In this document: positions 1 through 9,022 of the stretch, in pieces
Position numbering within the stretch: the stretch's first letter is position 1
How the letters are laid out: the number at the start of each line of letters is the position of its first letter
From: an uncultured Eggerthellaceae bacterium
Lineage (GTDB): Bacteria; Actinomycetota; Coriobacteriia; Coriobacteriales; Eggerthellaceae
DNA: 55,974 nt
Direction: 5' to 3'
NCBI GenBank assembly: GCA_910588905.1
Contig: CAJURZ010000013.1
Span: 1 to 55,974 of the forward strand
Program-made: the position numbers and the translations under genes
Notes under the pieces: generated by a model
The model's database searches: none
Seen by the model: the letters and a program-made list of their open reading frames with translations, nothing else
Told to the model about the DNA's origin: nothing

Positions 1-53
1 CCCCGACGGTCTGATTCGTAGTCAGCTCCTCTATCCAGCTGAGGTAATGGCGC
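1..53 (-). tRNA. tRNA-Arg (ACG), 3' part cut by window edge
   Basis: Reading the minus strand from 53 downwards gives an acceptor 5' strand GCGCCAT, a D-arm with CTCAGCTGGATAGAG, and an anticodon arm whose seven-base loop is CTACGAA, so the anticodon is ACG (arginine). The sequence stops in the variable/T-arm region at base 1, so about 24 bases including CCA lie outside the window. One pair of the anticodon stem (G27 with A43) is a mismatch; the other four pair normally. Confidence 0.85.
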
Positions 54-192
54 ACGTCCAAATCAGCGATATGCATTCTCGCAAAGCATCCGGGGTGTGT
101 CAACCTGTTTTTCAAGAACAACGCTAAATCGATGTCTGGCAGGGGTCATTCGCGGTAGAATATCCCACTTAAACGAAGAGCAAGGAGCTCCC

Positions 193-1629
193 ATGCCCCA
201 AGAGATAGCCACAGACCTGATCCGCACTGACGAAGGTGCGCTCAAGGTAGGTACGGCAGAGACCGTCTGCATCAGCGAAGATGAAGTGGAGAAGGTTGAC
301 CTGTATGAGACCTTCGCCAATGTCAATGAGATACCCGCTCAGCTCTACAAGGATCATGACGTCAAGCGCGGCCTGCGCAATGCGGATGGCTCAGGGGTGC
401 TGGCGGGCATCACGAACATCTCCAATGTCCATGGCTATCGCATGGAAGACGGCGTCAAGGTGCCCGATGAGGGCTCTCTCAGCTTGCGTGGCTATGACCT
501 CTATGACCTTCTGGGTGACCCTTCTCCCAGCCATCGGTACCGTTTCGAGGAGCTGACCTATCTGCTCTTGATGGGAGAGCTGCCCACCGCTGATGACCTG
601 GCGCGCTTCGTGTCCGTCATAGATGCGCATCGAGAGCTACCGGATGGCTTCACCGCTTCCATGCTCATGCGGGATGCCGCCCCCTCCATCATGAACGTAC
701 TCTCCCGCAGCGTGCTGCAGCTCTACGCCTATGATGATCACGCCGAAGAGCGCACGCCGAAGCACGAGATCCATACAGCCCTTTCTCTCATCAGCCGGTT
801 GCCTCGCATCATGGTGCTGTCCTATTACAGCAAGCGGGCGCGGTTCTTCCATGAGTCCATGATCATGCATCGCTTCCAGGAGGGGGAGACCACCGCAGAG
901 ACCATCCTGTCCATGCTGCGGCCGGATAGGGGCTATACCCCCGAAGAGGCAGCCATGCTGGATGTGATGCTCTGCCTGCATGCGGAGCATGGTGGCGGCA
1001 ACAACTCCACCTTCACCATGCGCGTCCTGAGTTCCGCGGATACGGATGCCTATTCAGCCTATGCGGCGGCCATCGGATCGCTCAAGGGCTACCGCCATGG
1101 CGGGGCCAATCATAAGGTGCGGGCCATGCAGAATGACCTCAAGGAGAACATCCCTCTTGAGCGGTGGGATGATGAAGGAGCGGTGGGGGATTATCTCAGG
1201 CGCGTTGTCCGCAAGGAAGCCTACGACAAGACGGGCCTCGTCTATGGTATGGGCCATGCGGTATACACGCTCTCGGATCCTCGGGCGGTGGTGTGCAAGC
1301 GCTTCGCCAGCCAACTGGCGTCCGGCACTGAATTCGAGCCGGAATTCCAGCTGCTCCAGACCATCGAGCGCATCGCTCCCCGGATCGTGGCCGAGGAACG
1401 GGGCGTCTCCAAGGCGCTCTGCGCCAATGTGGATATGTATTCAGGCTTCGTCTATTCCATGATGGGCGTCCCGGAAGACCTCTATACGCCGCTGTTCGCT
1501 TGCGCCCGCATGGCGGGCTGGGCGGCTCATCGCTTCGAGGAGATCGTCTCGGGCAAGCGCATCATCCGTCCGGCCTACAAGAACACCAAGACCGGCACCG
1601 CAAGCTATCTGCCGATAGATGAGCGCTAG
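193..1629 (+). CDS. gltA: citrate synthase
   Basis: Condenses acetyl-CoA and oxaloacetate to citrate in the cytoplasm. The 478-residue protein carries the family's motifs: HAEHGGGNNSTF near residue 263, HGGANHK with H302, GMGHAVYTLSDPRA with H355, and VDMYSGF with D414. H302, H355 and D414 match the His-His-Asp triad by order and spacing. The start is the ATG at 193 because AAGGAGC sits just upstream at 183-189; an in-frame ATG at 97 has no such site. A TAGAAT at 156-161 is a possible -10 box with no clear -35. The protein is somewhat longer than the usual ~430 residues, mostly at the N-terminus. A 2-methylcitrate synthase activity cannot be excluded from sequence. Confidence 0.95.
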   Translation: MPQEIATDLIRTDEGALKVGTAETVCISEDEVEKVDLYETFANVNEIPAQLYKDHDVKRGLRNADGSGVLAGITNISNVHGYRMEDGVKVPDEGSLSLRGYDLYDLLGDPSPSHRYRFEELTYLLLMGELPTADDLARFVSVIDAHRELPDGFTASMLMRDAAPSIMNVLSRSVLQLYAYDDHAEERTPKHEIHTALSLISRLPRIMVLSYYSKRARFFHESMIMHRFQEGETTAETILSMLRPDRGYTPEEAAMLDVMLCLHAEHGGGNNSTFTMRVLSSADTDAYSAYAAAIGSLKGYRHGGANHKVRAMQNDLKENIPLERWDDEGAVGDYLRRVVRKEAYDKTGLVYGMGHAVYTLSDPRAVVCKRFASQLASGTEFEPEFQLLQTIERIAPRIVAEERGVSKALCANVDMYSGFVYSMMGVPEDLYTPLFACARMAGWAAHRFEEIVSGKRIIRPAYKNTKTGTASYLPIDER

Positions 1630-1704
1630 GTTGCGAAGGGGCTGGGACGCAGGGTAAGATGGGGAAGATAGGGCGCAGATGCGAACGACCCTAAGGAGGA
1701 CCTG

Positions 1705-1944
1705 TTGAGCGACGCACCGAAGAGACCTGTGGCGAAGAACCTGCGCATCCTCACTGATGAGGTGCTGGATGGGTTCTCCCTGGATCAGATAAAATGCCGC
1801 TCCTGCAGCGGGTATGGCAATTGCGGTTTCAAGAGCAACTACCTCAAGCCGGAGGGGGGCATCGCAAGCGTGTGCATGCGTTTGCGCAAAGAGCTCCAAT
1901 GCGAACGCGACGGTGTGGAATTCGACATCAACGATCTGATGTAG
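1705..1944 (+). CDS. small cysteine-containing protein of unknown function
   Basis: A 79-residue protein starting at TTG 1705, seven bases or so after a strong AAGGAGGA (1693-1700). It lies 75 bases after citrate synthase on the same strand and may be cotranscribed with it. Four cysteines are visible (C31, C34, C40, C57); the first three are in CRSCSGYGNCG, which could bind a metal. There is no signal peptide or membrane segment. I do not recognise the family, and no function is claimed. The strong ribosome site and the conserved-looking Cys spacing are the reasons to believe it is a real gene. Confidence 0.75.
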   Translation: MSDAPKRPVAKNLRILTDEVLDGFSLDQIKCRSCSGYGNCGFKSNYLKPEGGIASVCMRLRKELQCERDGVEFDINDLM

Positions 1945-1980
1945 CGGAGTTGGGTTTGCAGCACGAAAAAGAGAGCAAGC

Positions 1981-2070
1981 TGGCGGAGGAAGTAGGATTC
2001 GAACCCACGGTACCTCTCGGCACAACAGTTTTCAAGACTGCCGCCTTCAACCACTCGGCCATTCCTCCGC
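1981..2070 (-). tRNA. tRNA-Ser (TGA)
   Basis: The minus strand folds as a class II tRNA of 90 bases with CCA encoded (TGG at 1981-1983). The acceptor strands GCGGAGG and CCTCCGC pair, the anticodon loop reads CTTGAAA (anticodon TGA), there is a long variable arm as expected for serine, and the T-arm contains GGGTTCGAATCC. Confidence 0.97.
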
Positions 2071-2112
2071 AGTTCAGCTGTCCGTCAGCATAGCATATTT
2101 CTCGGTCACGTC

Positions 2113-2619
2113 ATGACAGATACCTTCTTTCCACCGGACGACGAGCAGTTCATGGCCTTGGCCCTTGAGGAAGCGCAGATTGCGGGGGCTGCGGGAGAGG
2201 TGCCCATCGGTGCGGTGGTGGTGCATCAGGGCTATGACCCAGCTACCCGGAGGTTGACCACGGAACCGCGCATCCTGGCTCGGGCCCACAATGAGCGTGA
2301 AGCCAAACGCGACCCATCGGCCCATGCAGAATTCGCTGCCATGTTGGCCGCAGCCCGAGAGCTCGATGCGTGGCGGCTCGTGGATTGCACGGTCTATGTC
2401 ACCTTGGAGCCCTGCGTCATGTGCGCAGGGCTCATGCACCAAGCGCGCATAGCGAGATGCGTCTATGGGGCATCAGACCCGAAGGCGGGGGCCTTGGGTA
2501 GCCTGTATCAGGTGCATTGCGATAAGCGCCTCAACCACACCTTCGAGGTGCGCAGCGGGGTGCTCCAGCAGCAATGCGCCCAGCTATTGAGGGATTTCTT
2601 CAGGAAGAGGAGAGGATGA
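2113..2619 (+). CDS. tadA: tRNA-specific adenosine deaminase TadA
   Basis: Deaminates A34 to inosine in the anticodon of tRNA-Arg(ACG), a tRNA present at the left edge of this window. The 168 residues hold the zinc-dependent cytidine/deoxycytidylate deaminase signature: HAE at 71-73 (H71 zinc ligand, E73 proton shuttle) and PCVMC at 100-104 (C101 and C104 zinc ligands), plus EVPIGAVV at 29-36. Length is normal for the family. The site before the ATG at 2113 is weak. The stop overlaps the start of ispE (ATGA), so the two are translationally coupled. Confidence 0.95.
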   Translation: MTDTFFPPDDEQFMALALEEAQIAGAAGEVPIGAVVVHQGYDPATRRLTTEPRILARAHNEREAKRDPSAHAEFAAMLAAARELDAWRLVDCTVYVTLEPCVMCAGLMHQARIARCVYGASDPKAGALGSLYQVHCDKRLNHTFEVRSGVLQQQCAQLLRDFFRKRRG

Positions 2620-3695
2620 GCGGAAGCGATCAGTTGAACCGGTCGGTTGAGACGGACATCTTGGCAGAGGCAGCGAATGCCCAGTTCCGGGCGGCGGATT
2701 TTCTGGGGCCCGGGGTGCTGCGAGCGGTGGCGCCCGCGAAGGTGAACCTGTTCTTGGGGATAGGGGAGCGCAGAGAGGACGGGTTGCATCAGGCGGTGAC
2801 AGTGATGCATGCCCTCTCCATGCACGATACGGTCTATGTGAACGCTCTGCCCCTGAGCGCTTCTGAGAGCGATGAGGCGGCAGCGGCCCTGGAGCAGGGC
2901 TCCACGAAGCTGGTTTTCGGCGGCCTTGAAGGGAGGATGCTCGTGTCCATTGACCTGGTGGATAAGACGAGCAGCCTCTTCGCCACCACCGAACCCTTGC
3001 AGGTGCGGGCAGAAGACAACCTCTGCTACAAAGCGGTGGATCGGCTGGCTCGGGCATGCGGTCGCTTGGGCCCTGAGCAGGTGCGCATTCGCCTAGAGAA
3101 GCATGTGCCAGCCCAGGCAGGGTTGGGAGGTGGCTCCTCAGATGCAGCTGCGGTGCTGGTGTGTCTGGCGAGGCTCTGGGAGATAGATGATGCCCGCCTC
3201 CTCCAGGAGATGGCGAAGGGCTTGGGAGCCGATGTCCCCTTCTTCCTCAAGGGCGGCTGTGCGCTTCTGGATGGAGTAGGGGAGCGCTTCGTGCGGAGCC
3301 TTGCACCTGCGAACGCTCCTCTCGTGGTGGTGAAGCCCTCCTTCGGTGTTGCCACAGCCGCTGCTTATAGCGCCTTCGATGACGATCCTCATCTTCCTCC
3401 GGAGGGTCTGTTGGCTCAAGCGGAGGCAGCCCAAGCGGCTGGAGAGGTGCCGCTTTTCAACAACCTGACAAAGGCTGCGGAGCAGGTCTGCCCGGATCTG
3501 GCGAACGTGAGAGAATGGCTAGCGTCTCAAAGGGGTATCTATGCTGACCGGGTGCTCATGAGCGGGAGCGGGTCTGCCTTCTTCGCGGAGGCGGAGTCAT
3601 TCGCTGAGGCATCTCGGGTAGCGGCAGCTGCTCAGCAAGAAGGCCTTTGGGCCCGGGCAACCTCTTTCTCGAAGTTGCGGGCTCAGGTGGTCTGA
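2616..3695 (+). CDS. ispE: 4-diphosphocytidyl-2-C-methyl-D-erythritol kinase
   Basis: GHMP-family kinase of the non-mevalonate isoprenoid pathway; phosphorylates CDP-methylerythritol. Visible are APAKVNLFLGIG with the conserved K42, and the glycine-rich ATP loop PAQAGLGGGSSDAA at about 165-178 with the catalytic Asp. The start at 2616 overlaps the tadA stop and follows AGGAAGAGGAGAGG. At 359 residues it is longer than the usual ~290: there is an N-terminal extension of about 32 residues and an inserted acidic/alanine stretch around 78-95. Confidence 0.93.
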   Translation: MSGSDQLNRSVETDILAEAANAQFRAADFLGPGVLRAVAPAKVNLFLGIGERREDGLHQAVTVMHALSMHDTVYVNALPLSASESDEAAAALEQGSTKLVFGGLEGRMLVSIDLVDKTSSLFATTEPLQVRAEDNLCYKAVDRLARACGRLGPEQVRIRLEKHVPAQAGLGGGSSDAAAVLVCLARLWEIDDARLLQEMAKGLGADVPFFLKGGCALLDGVGERFVRSLAPANAPLVVVKPSFGVATAAAYSAFDDDPHLPPEGLLAQAEAAQAAGEVPLFNNLTKAAEQVCPDLANVREWLASQRGIYADRVLMSGSGSAFFAEAESFAEASRVAAAAQQEGLWARATSFSKLRAQVV

Positions 3696-3743
3696 CCGCC
3701 CAGCATTGGGGTATCGTAGTGGGCACGGGATGAAGGAGCGCAC

Positions 3744-4166
3744 GTGATCAATCTGGTAGCAAGGCTCTCGCGCAGCGTACCGCTGCTGGTCGCCTTGGTG
3801 CTCCTTGCCCTCATCATCTATTTCGTCGTATCCTGGCGCTCATCGCCCACGCGGGCGAAGGAAGTGCTGATCCGGGTATTCACGGTTCTCTGTTCCGCAT
3901 TGGCCATCTTCTTCATCCTGGCGAGCATCTATGCTGCCATCGATGGGAATCAGCCTGTGCTCGAGCTGGTGGCCAGCTTCGCTGGAGTGAGCATCTTGGG
4001 GCTTATCATCACCCTCATCTGCCGGTGGCGTTTCAAGAAGAACCACCCTCATTATCGGTTCGCCCCCACAGCGAAGGCAACGCCGGACGGAGGCTCTCCC
4101 GTCAAGCGCTCAGATGCCTTCTGGTGGATCTATGACATCGTGGGCAGGTTCCGGCCGAAGAAGTAG
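3744..4166 (+). CDS. small integral membrane protein, unknown function
   Basis: 140 residues starting at GTG 3744 after GAAGGAGCG. Three hydrophobic helices are evident (about 11-30, 45-65, 75-92), followed by a basic, soluble C-terminal tail ending RFRPKK. It follows ispE by 48 bases on the same strand and converges on the acyltransferase gene. I do not recognise a family. Confidence 0.8.
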   Translation: MINLVARLSRSVPLLVALVLLALIIYFVVSWRSSPTRAKEVLIRVFTVLCSALAIFFILASIYAAIDGNQPVLELVASFAGVSILGLIITLICRWRFKKNHPHYRFAPTAKATPDGGSPVKRSDAFWWIYDIVGRFRPKK

Positions 4167-4194
4167 CCTCTGAGCCTCTGATGACGGACGACGG

Positions 4195-6600
4195 TCAGTT
4201 GGCAGCCTGCGCTGCGCTGCTGCTCTGGGTGACCGGTTCGCTCTGGGCGCCTTCACCCTCTTGCCCGTTGCCATCTTGTTCAGCCTCTTGACGGGCAAGG
4301 ACTTCTTCAGCGCTGGGATATTGCAGCACGTCAGCGATGAACTGCACGTAGATCTTCGCGGCCTCTGCGGTCAGATGCGTGCCGTCGCCATCGAAGTAAT
4401 CCCCATGCATCTCCGTGAGCGAATTCCAATCGATCAGATGGACGTTGTCGTAGGTATTGCGCACGGCTTGGAGAGCCTGATTGTTCTCCTGGGTGAGATC
4501 GGCATCGCTGCTGCGGATGGTGACGAAGTAGATCTGCTTGTCCGGCCCGATGGCTTCTACGGCTTTGTGCAGCTCTTCTTCCGTGAGATGACCATTGGTG
4601 CCCAGAGCGAAGATGACGGTGTCTCCCACCTGCCCGTCAGCAGCATACTGCTCATAGACTTCGATGCCTTGTTCGATGCGCCTGTTCTTCTGGGCATCGA
4701 TATGGCCCAGGGGGAAGCGCTCTTCGAAATAGGGCACCGCGCGCAGCGAAACGGAGTCCCCGATCATCAGGATGTCATAGACCGGCTTCTCCTCTTCTGG
4801 CTCTTCTTCGCCTTCCAGGGTCAAGGTCTGCACTTCTTCATCTCCGCTGGCCAGCTTCACCACGCCTGTCAAAGGTTCTCCTGCCATGGAGTTGCGGATG
4901 ATGATGGCTGCGCCCTCACTGCTCAGGGCGGAGGTATTCGGCACGAAGATGATACCGCCGATGCAGATCACCGTGAGGATGGCGGCGATGGCGGCAGCGG
5001 CGGGTTTGATGGGAATGACCCTCGCTATCTTCGCCCTGATCCCCTCTTGGCCCCCTTCTCCTTCGGGAGCCGAATCCTCCTGCGCTGTTGCCGGATCGAA
5101 GAGGCCTTCGACGATAGGCGCTTCTTCAGCGGAGTGGGCGGAAGCTATCCCTGCCAATGCTGGCGCGGTAGCCTCACCTTCGGCGGGGGCGTGCTTGCCC
5201 TTCTCCTCTTTGCTCTTGGCGATGCCATAGCGAATGGGATTCTCGATGAAGCGATAGGATAGCTCGGCGCAGACGAACGTGCAGAGGATGGCCGCCGCCA
5301 TGAGGACCCCCTCAAGGCCGAAGCTGCCGTTAGCAGGAGTGAAGAGGAGCACGAGAGGGTAGTGCCAGAGATACAGGCCGTAAGAGCGCTTACCCACCCA
5401 GATGAAGGGTTTGAGCGAGAGCACCTTCGCTACGAAGCCGCTGTCCTTCCAGAGGGTCCCGTAGACCAGAATGGCGGTCAAGGCTGAGCAGATCACCATG
5501 CCGCCCTGGTAGGTGAAGGGATCCTCGCCGCCCATGACTCCCAGGCAGATGATCACGCCAACGGCGCCGACGATGGCGCAGGCTTCCCGGAAGGCCCGCG
5601 GCAGCTTGTCTTTGGCGCCGGTGGTGAGCACAGCAACGAAAGCTCCCATGAGCAGCGAGAAGGCTCGGGTGTCGGTGCCGTAGTACACTCGGGTGGGGTC
5701 TTGGGTGGGATCGTAGAGCAGGGTCATCTCAAGGGCTGACGCCGCTGCTAGGATCAGGAAGAAGAGCGAGAGGTTCCTGCGATGCCTGAGCTTCCCGCCG
5801 AACTTGAGCACGCAGAACAGCGTGGCCGGTAGCACGAGGTAGAACTGCTCCTCTATGGCAAGGGACCAGAAGTGAGTCAACGGCGAGGGCAGCCCGATGT
5901 TCTCGAAATAGGATGCGTCATTCAGGATCTGCCACCAGTTGTTGAAGAAGAACAGAGACGGCAGGATCTCTGGGCGCATCTTGGTGAGCAGGGGATGGTT
6001 GAAGAGGGTGCAGAGGGCGCCCGTGGCTACGATCACTAGGAGGATGGCGGGGAGCAGACGCTTGACGCGTCGTATGTAGAAGTCTTTGAAGCTGATGCGG
6101 CCTGTGCGCGCGAACTCCACCAGGAGGATCTTGGTGACGATATATCCCGATATCACGAAGAACACGGTCACTCCCATGAGGCCGCCTTCGCATCCGGGAA
6201 GCCCGGTGTGATAGGCGATCACGGCAAGCACCGCTAGAGCGCGCAGCCCGTCCAAGGCCGGGATGTAGCGCACTCCCTTCTTCGGTTTCGCCCGTTTATT
6301 CGCATGCTTCTTCAGCTTAGGGGGCGCGGATGCCTCCTCAGGATGAGGGGGGACTGGATGCGATGTAGCCTGCCGCTCCTCGACCTCTGGCCCATCCTGG
6401 GCTGGGGATGCGTGTTTGCCGCGAGGGCGGTCATCGTGATGATGGCCGGGGGTGGGTCCACTTGAGGCGGCGGCTCTCCGTTCGGGGCTTAAGAGGGGGA
6501 TATTGGGCTCCAGCAAGAAGTCCTCTACGCCGTCAGCGAAGGGTCCTTTCGAAACAGACGGCTTCAACCTCTTCGCAACCCCTTCCCCTGACGAGCTCAT
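4195..6600 (-). CDS. acyltransferase-3 family protein with C-terminal SGNH hydrolase domain (OatA-like)
   Basis: 801 residues. A charged, proline-rich, probably cytoplasmic N-terminus of ~110 residues precedes a multi-spanning acyltransferase-3 domain that begins YIPALDGLRALAVLAV and has the conserved His in IAYH near 131 and RRVKRLLPA. After a low-complexity linker and one more membrane helix, an extracytoplasmic SGNH esterase/transferase domain has the GDS block (ILMIGDSVS) and the Asp-His block (DGTHLT). This is the architecture of peptidoglycan O-acetyltransferases such as OatA, which move acetyl groups across the membrane onto cell-wall sugars. Acylation of another surface glycan is equally possible. 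Start ATG ends at 6600. Confidence 0.9.
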   Translation of the reverse strand: MSSSGEGVAKRLKPSVSKGPFADGVEDFLLEPNIPLLSPERRAAASSGPTPGHHHDDRPRGKHASPAQDGPEVEERQATSHPVPPHPEEASAPPKLKKHANKRAKPKKGVRYIPALDGLRALAVLAVIAYHTGLPGCEGGLMGVTVFFVISGYIVTKILLVEFARTGRISFKDFYIRRVKRLLPAILLVIVATGALCTLFNHPLLTKMRPEILPSLFFFNNWWQILNDASYFENIGLPSPLTHFWSLAIEEQFYLVLPATLFCVLKFGGKLRHRRNLSLFFLILAAASALEMTLLYDPTQDPTRVYYGTDTRAFSLLMGAFVAVLTTGAKDKLPRAFREACAIVGAVGVIICLGVMGGEDPFTYQGGMVICSALTAILVYGTLWKDSGFVAKVLSLKPFIWVGKRSYGLYLWHYPLVLLFTPANGSFGLEGVLMAAAILCTFVCAELSYRFIENPIRYGIAKSKEEKGKHAPAEGEATAPALAGIASAHSAEEAPIVEGLFDPATAQEDSAPEGEGGQEGIRAKIARVIPIKPAAAAIAAILTVICIGGIIFVPNTSALSSEGAAIIIRNSMAGEPLTGVVKLASGDEEVQTLTLEGEEEPEEEKPVYDILMIGDSVSLRAVPYFEERFPLGHIDAQKNRRIEQGIEVYEQYAADGQVGDTVIFALGTNGHLTEEELHKAVEAIGPDKQIYFVTIRSSDADLTQENNQALQAVRNTYDNVHLIDWNSLTEMHGDYFDGDGTHLTAEAAKIYVQFIADVLQYPSAEEVLARQEAEQDGNGQEGEGAQSEPVTQSSSAAQAAN

Positions 6601-6708
6601 ATCCGTAGCGCAAGGCGGTCAACCTTGCTACCCGAGTAGTGCCCTCGGATTATACCGCCGTATCACTGCTTCGAGCATTCTGAAAGGGAGTCTTGTTGAA
6701 AGTATTGA

Positions 6709-6728
6709 CTGGCGGAAGAGCAGGGATT
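6709..6728 (-). repeat. second copy of tRNA-Ser(GCT) 3' end (possible att-like remnant)
   Basis: Bases 6709-6728 differ at only two positions from 6919-6938, the terminal 3' end of tRNA-Ser(GCT), covering half of the T-arm, the acceptor strand and CCA. The copy is in the same orientation, about 210 bases downstream of the tRNA 3' end. Weak similarity (TGAAAG) continues outside it. This is what a tRNA-targeting integrase leaves, but a decayed tRNA duplicate would look similar. Confidence 0.6.
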
Positions 6729-6735
6729 AGCTCGC

Positions 6736-6854
6736 GTCAAGTTTCCGCAAAACATCGCTACGCGATCTTTTGCTCAGTCGCTTCGCGACACCTTGACCCT
6801 CGCTGTTCGCGGTGGGTATCTGACGATACACCGCGAATCGAACCCTACGGGTTC
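6736..6854. repeat. cluster of palindromes between the tRNA-Ser and its duplicated 3' end
   Basis: Several adjacent stem-loops fill this stretch. GTCAAG (6736-6741) pairs with CTTGAC (6792-6797) around two inner hairpins at 6747-6773 (GCAAAA/TTTTGC plus ATCGC/GCGAT) and 6778-6788 (TCGC/GCGA). Then come TTCGCGGT/ACCGCGAA at 6806-6837 and GAACCC/GGGTTC at 6840-6854. No gene with a ribosome site is visible in 6601-6919. It may be a REP-like element, a structured RNA or a protein-binding site. Confidence 0.5.
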
Positions 6855-6919
6855 TCATCCCTTTACCAGCACGAAAGACGGATCAGCTTGAGAACGTGAC
6901 GGTCCTGAAAGATCAAATC

Positions 6920-7012
6920 TGGCGGAGGAGTAGGGATTCGAACCCTAGATGCCCTTTTGGGGCATACTCACTTAGCAGGCGAGCACCTTCGGCCTCTCGG
7001 TCACTCCTCCGC
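6920..7012 (-). tRNA. tRNA-Ser (GCT)
   Basis: The 93-base minus-strand sequence has acceptor GCGGAGG paired with CCTCCGC and encoded CCA, an anticodon loop CTGCTAA (anticodon GCT), a long variable arm (ATGCCCC/GGGGCAT type stem) and T-arm GGGTTCGAATCCC. Confidence 0.97.
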
Positions 7013-7183
7013 GCCATTGAGCAGTTGCCAATCATACCTGAGCAATGATGACGGTGTCAAACGCGATCGTAGAATAGGCAGGGTATATACAGGCATCCTG
7101 CAATATAATCTGAAGCTTGGAAGTGATGGCGGAACGGGGAGATAACGCTGCTGGAAGCGCGGGACAAACGGAGGGGAAGCTGC

Positions 7184-9019
7184 TTGCGTGCCGGAGCCAT
7201 GTTGCTCATCTCTGTGCTCCTCTGCCTCCTGATGCCCGCTTCGGCTTTCGCCGCCCTTGAGGTGGACTCCCTCAAGGCAACGGCACAGGTTGAGACCGAT
7301 GGCGCCCTGCGCGTCGTTGAGCAGCGCACCTTCCTCTTCGATGAAGAGCGCTCCATCATCTTGCTGCCCTTGAGCGCCATGCAGGCAGACTCCCGGGTCA
7401 CCGTATCCTCCATCCGCTATGCCCATGCTACTGCGCAAGGGGGCATAGACGGTGATTGGACCACGCTCTCTGAATGCGCCTTCTCGCCGGATATGCGCGA
7501 AGCCTATGAGAGCACCGCAGGCATCAGCGCCAAGGTCTCTGCTTTGGAAGCGAAAGCAGGCAACAGCAATGAGCCCACCCTGTTCTCCGGTCTGCCGAAA
7601 TCCGATTCGTTCGCGGTGGATGAGCGCGAACGAGGACTGTATCTCTTCTTCACGCCGACCTCCGGACGTGTCGTATTCGACTATGACTTCACCATCACCA
7701 ATGATATCCGCGCCTTCGATGATGTGGCAGAGCTCTACTGGGATTACGTTCCTTCCGATGACACTGCACGGGTGACCAGCGTGAATGTGACTGTGAGGCT
7801 TCCCCTGCCGGAAGGCATGGAAGCCGTTGCGGGGCAGAACGTGCATGCGTGGGGTCATGGGGCCTCAGGTTCAGTGGATGTGAAGGCGGACGGCACCGTG
7901 GTGTATCGAGCACCCGAAGTGCGGCCGGGGCAATATGCCCAGGCCCACGTACTCTTCCCAGTCTCTTGGGTCACCAATCTGCCGCTCAAGGTGCGCCATG
8001 CCTATAGCGGAACGCGTTTGGATGATGCAAGGGCGGAAGAGGAGGCGTGGACCGATACCTGGTCTGCCTGGTTGACCAACTCCTTGAGCGTGGATCTGGT
8101 CTTCGTGGGGGTGGGGATCGCCGCCATCGTGGCCGCCGGGGTGCTCTATCTCCTCTTCGGCCGTGAACCGAAGTCCCATCAGGACAGTAGCGCCACCTCG
8201 GATGGATCCTTTGAAGCCTACGAAGCTCCTGTGGTGGGCAGGCTGCTGAGGGGAGGTCACGGGTCCACGGTCGACCTCGTTGCCTGCCTCATGCAGTTGG
8301 CTTCTCGGGGTGCGCTCCAGATAGATGTCGAAGCTGGCGAAAGCGCGCCCTCTGGCCCCTTGGGACGCGGCTATGAAGACGTGCGCATCAAATCCGGTAG
8401 GAAGGCGAAGGATCTGATCGGCTCCCGGGCAGATCAGGAGCTCTTCCGGCTCCTGTTCGACCGATGGGGTGAAGGCTACATGAGCGTTACCCTGGCTGAT
8501 ATCCAGCGTGCCGCTCGGACGGATGTGCCCCGTTATCGCCAGGAGCTGCATGATTGGTCAGAGGTGTTGGCTCAGTCGGTACGGGAAGCGGGCTTCTTCG
8601 ACAGGCGGAGCGCTCGTATCCAAAAGGGCGTCATGATCGCCGGGTGCGTCCTTTGTGCTGGCACTCTCCTCTTCGGCGTGTGGGGCGGCTCATTCATCCG
8701 GGGGACGGCGCTTTTGGCCGCAGGGTTGACGTGTCTGGTCATCGGCAACTACCTGCGCAGGCGCACTCCTCAAGGGGCGCAGGTGGAGGCATCGGCCCTG
8801 GCATGGTTGGACAAGGTCGAAGGAGACGGGCAGCCTCCTACAGAAGCCATGGCACCTTACCTCCTTGAGCTGGGCTATCAGGGCCCTGCTCCCTATGTTC
8901 CCCAGGAAAGCCCCCGCGCGTCCGCTTCCTTCTGGCTGGATCCTCGCATCGGACGTGGAGGCAAGCCATCCCCTTCCTTCGCCGCGCAGCTGGCGCGGAA
9001 GCTTGACGAGTGGGGTTAA
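7184..9019 (+). CDS. DUF2207 domain membrane protein
   Basis: 611 residues starting at TTG 7184 after GGAGGGG. A signal peptide ends near SAFA (residue 23). It is followed by a beta-rich extracytoplasmic domain typical of DUF2207 (residues ~25-290), a helix at ~306-327, a cytoplasmic region with the family's GHGSTVDLVACLMQLASRGAL segment, a pair of helices at ~482-530 and a C-terminal tail. DUF2207 proteins are widespread predicted membrane proteins of unknown function. The stop is followed four bases later by the next start, so it shares an operon with the EamA transporter. Confidence 0.88.
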   Translation: MRAGAMLLISVLLCLLMPASAFAALEVDSLKATAQVETDGALRVVEQRTFLFDEERSIILLPLSAMQADSRVTVSSIRYAHATAQGGIDGDWTTLSECAFSPDMREAYESTAGISAKVSALEAKAGNSNEPTLFSGLPKSDSFAVDERERGLYLFFTPTSGRVVFDYDFTITNDIRAFDDVAELYWDYVPSDDTARVTSVNVTVRLPLPEGMEAVAGQNVHAWGHGASGSVDVKADGTVVYRAPEVRPGQYAQAHVLFPVSWVTNLPLKVRHAYSGTRLDDARAEEEAWTDTWSAWLTNSLSVDLVFVGVGIAAIVAAGVLYLLFGREPKSHQDSSATSDGSFEAYEAPVVGRLLRGGHGSTVDLVACLMQLASRGALQIDVEAGESAPSGPLGRGYEDVRIKSGRKAKDLIGSRADQELFRLLFDRWGEGYMSVTLADIQRAARTDVPRYRQELHDWSEVLAQSVREAGFFDRRSARIQKGVMIAGCVLCAGTLLFGVWGGSFIRGTALLAAGLTCLVIGNYLRRRTPQGAQVEASALAWLDKVEGDGQPPTEAMAPYLLELGYQGPAPYVPQESPRASASFWLDPRIGRGGKPSPSFAAQLARKLDEWG

Positions 9020-9022
9020 GCG

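Noticed and set aside
4261..5262. Long plus-strand reading frame of 333 codons
   Set aside because: It is antisense to the acyltransferase gene, whose SGNH motifs and membrane helices are real; it has no ribosome site and no domain.
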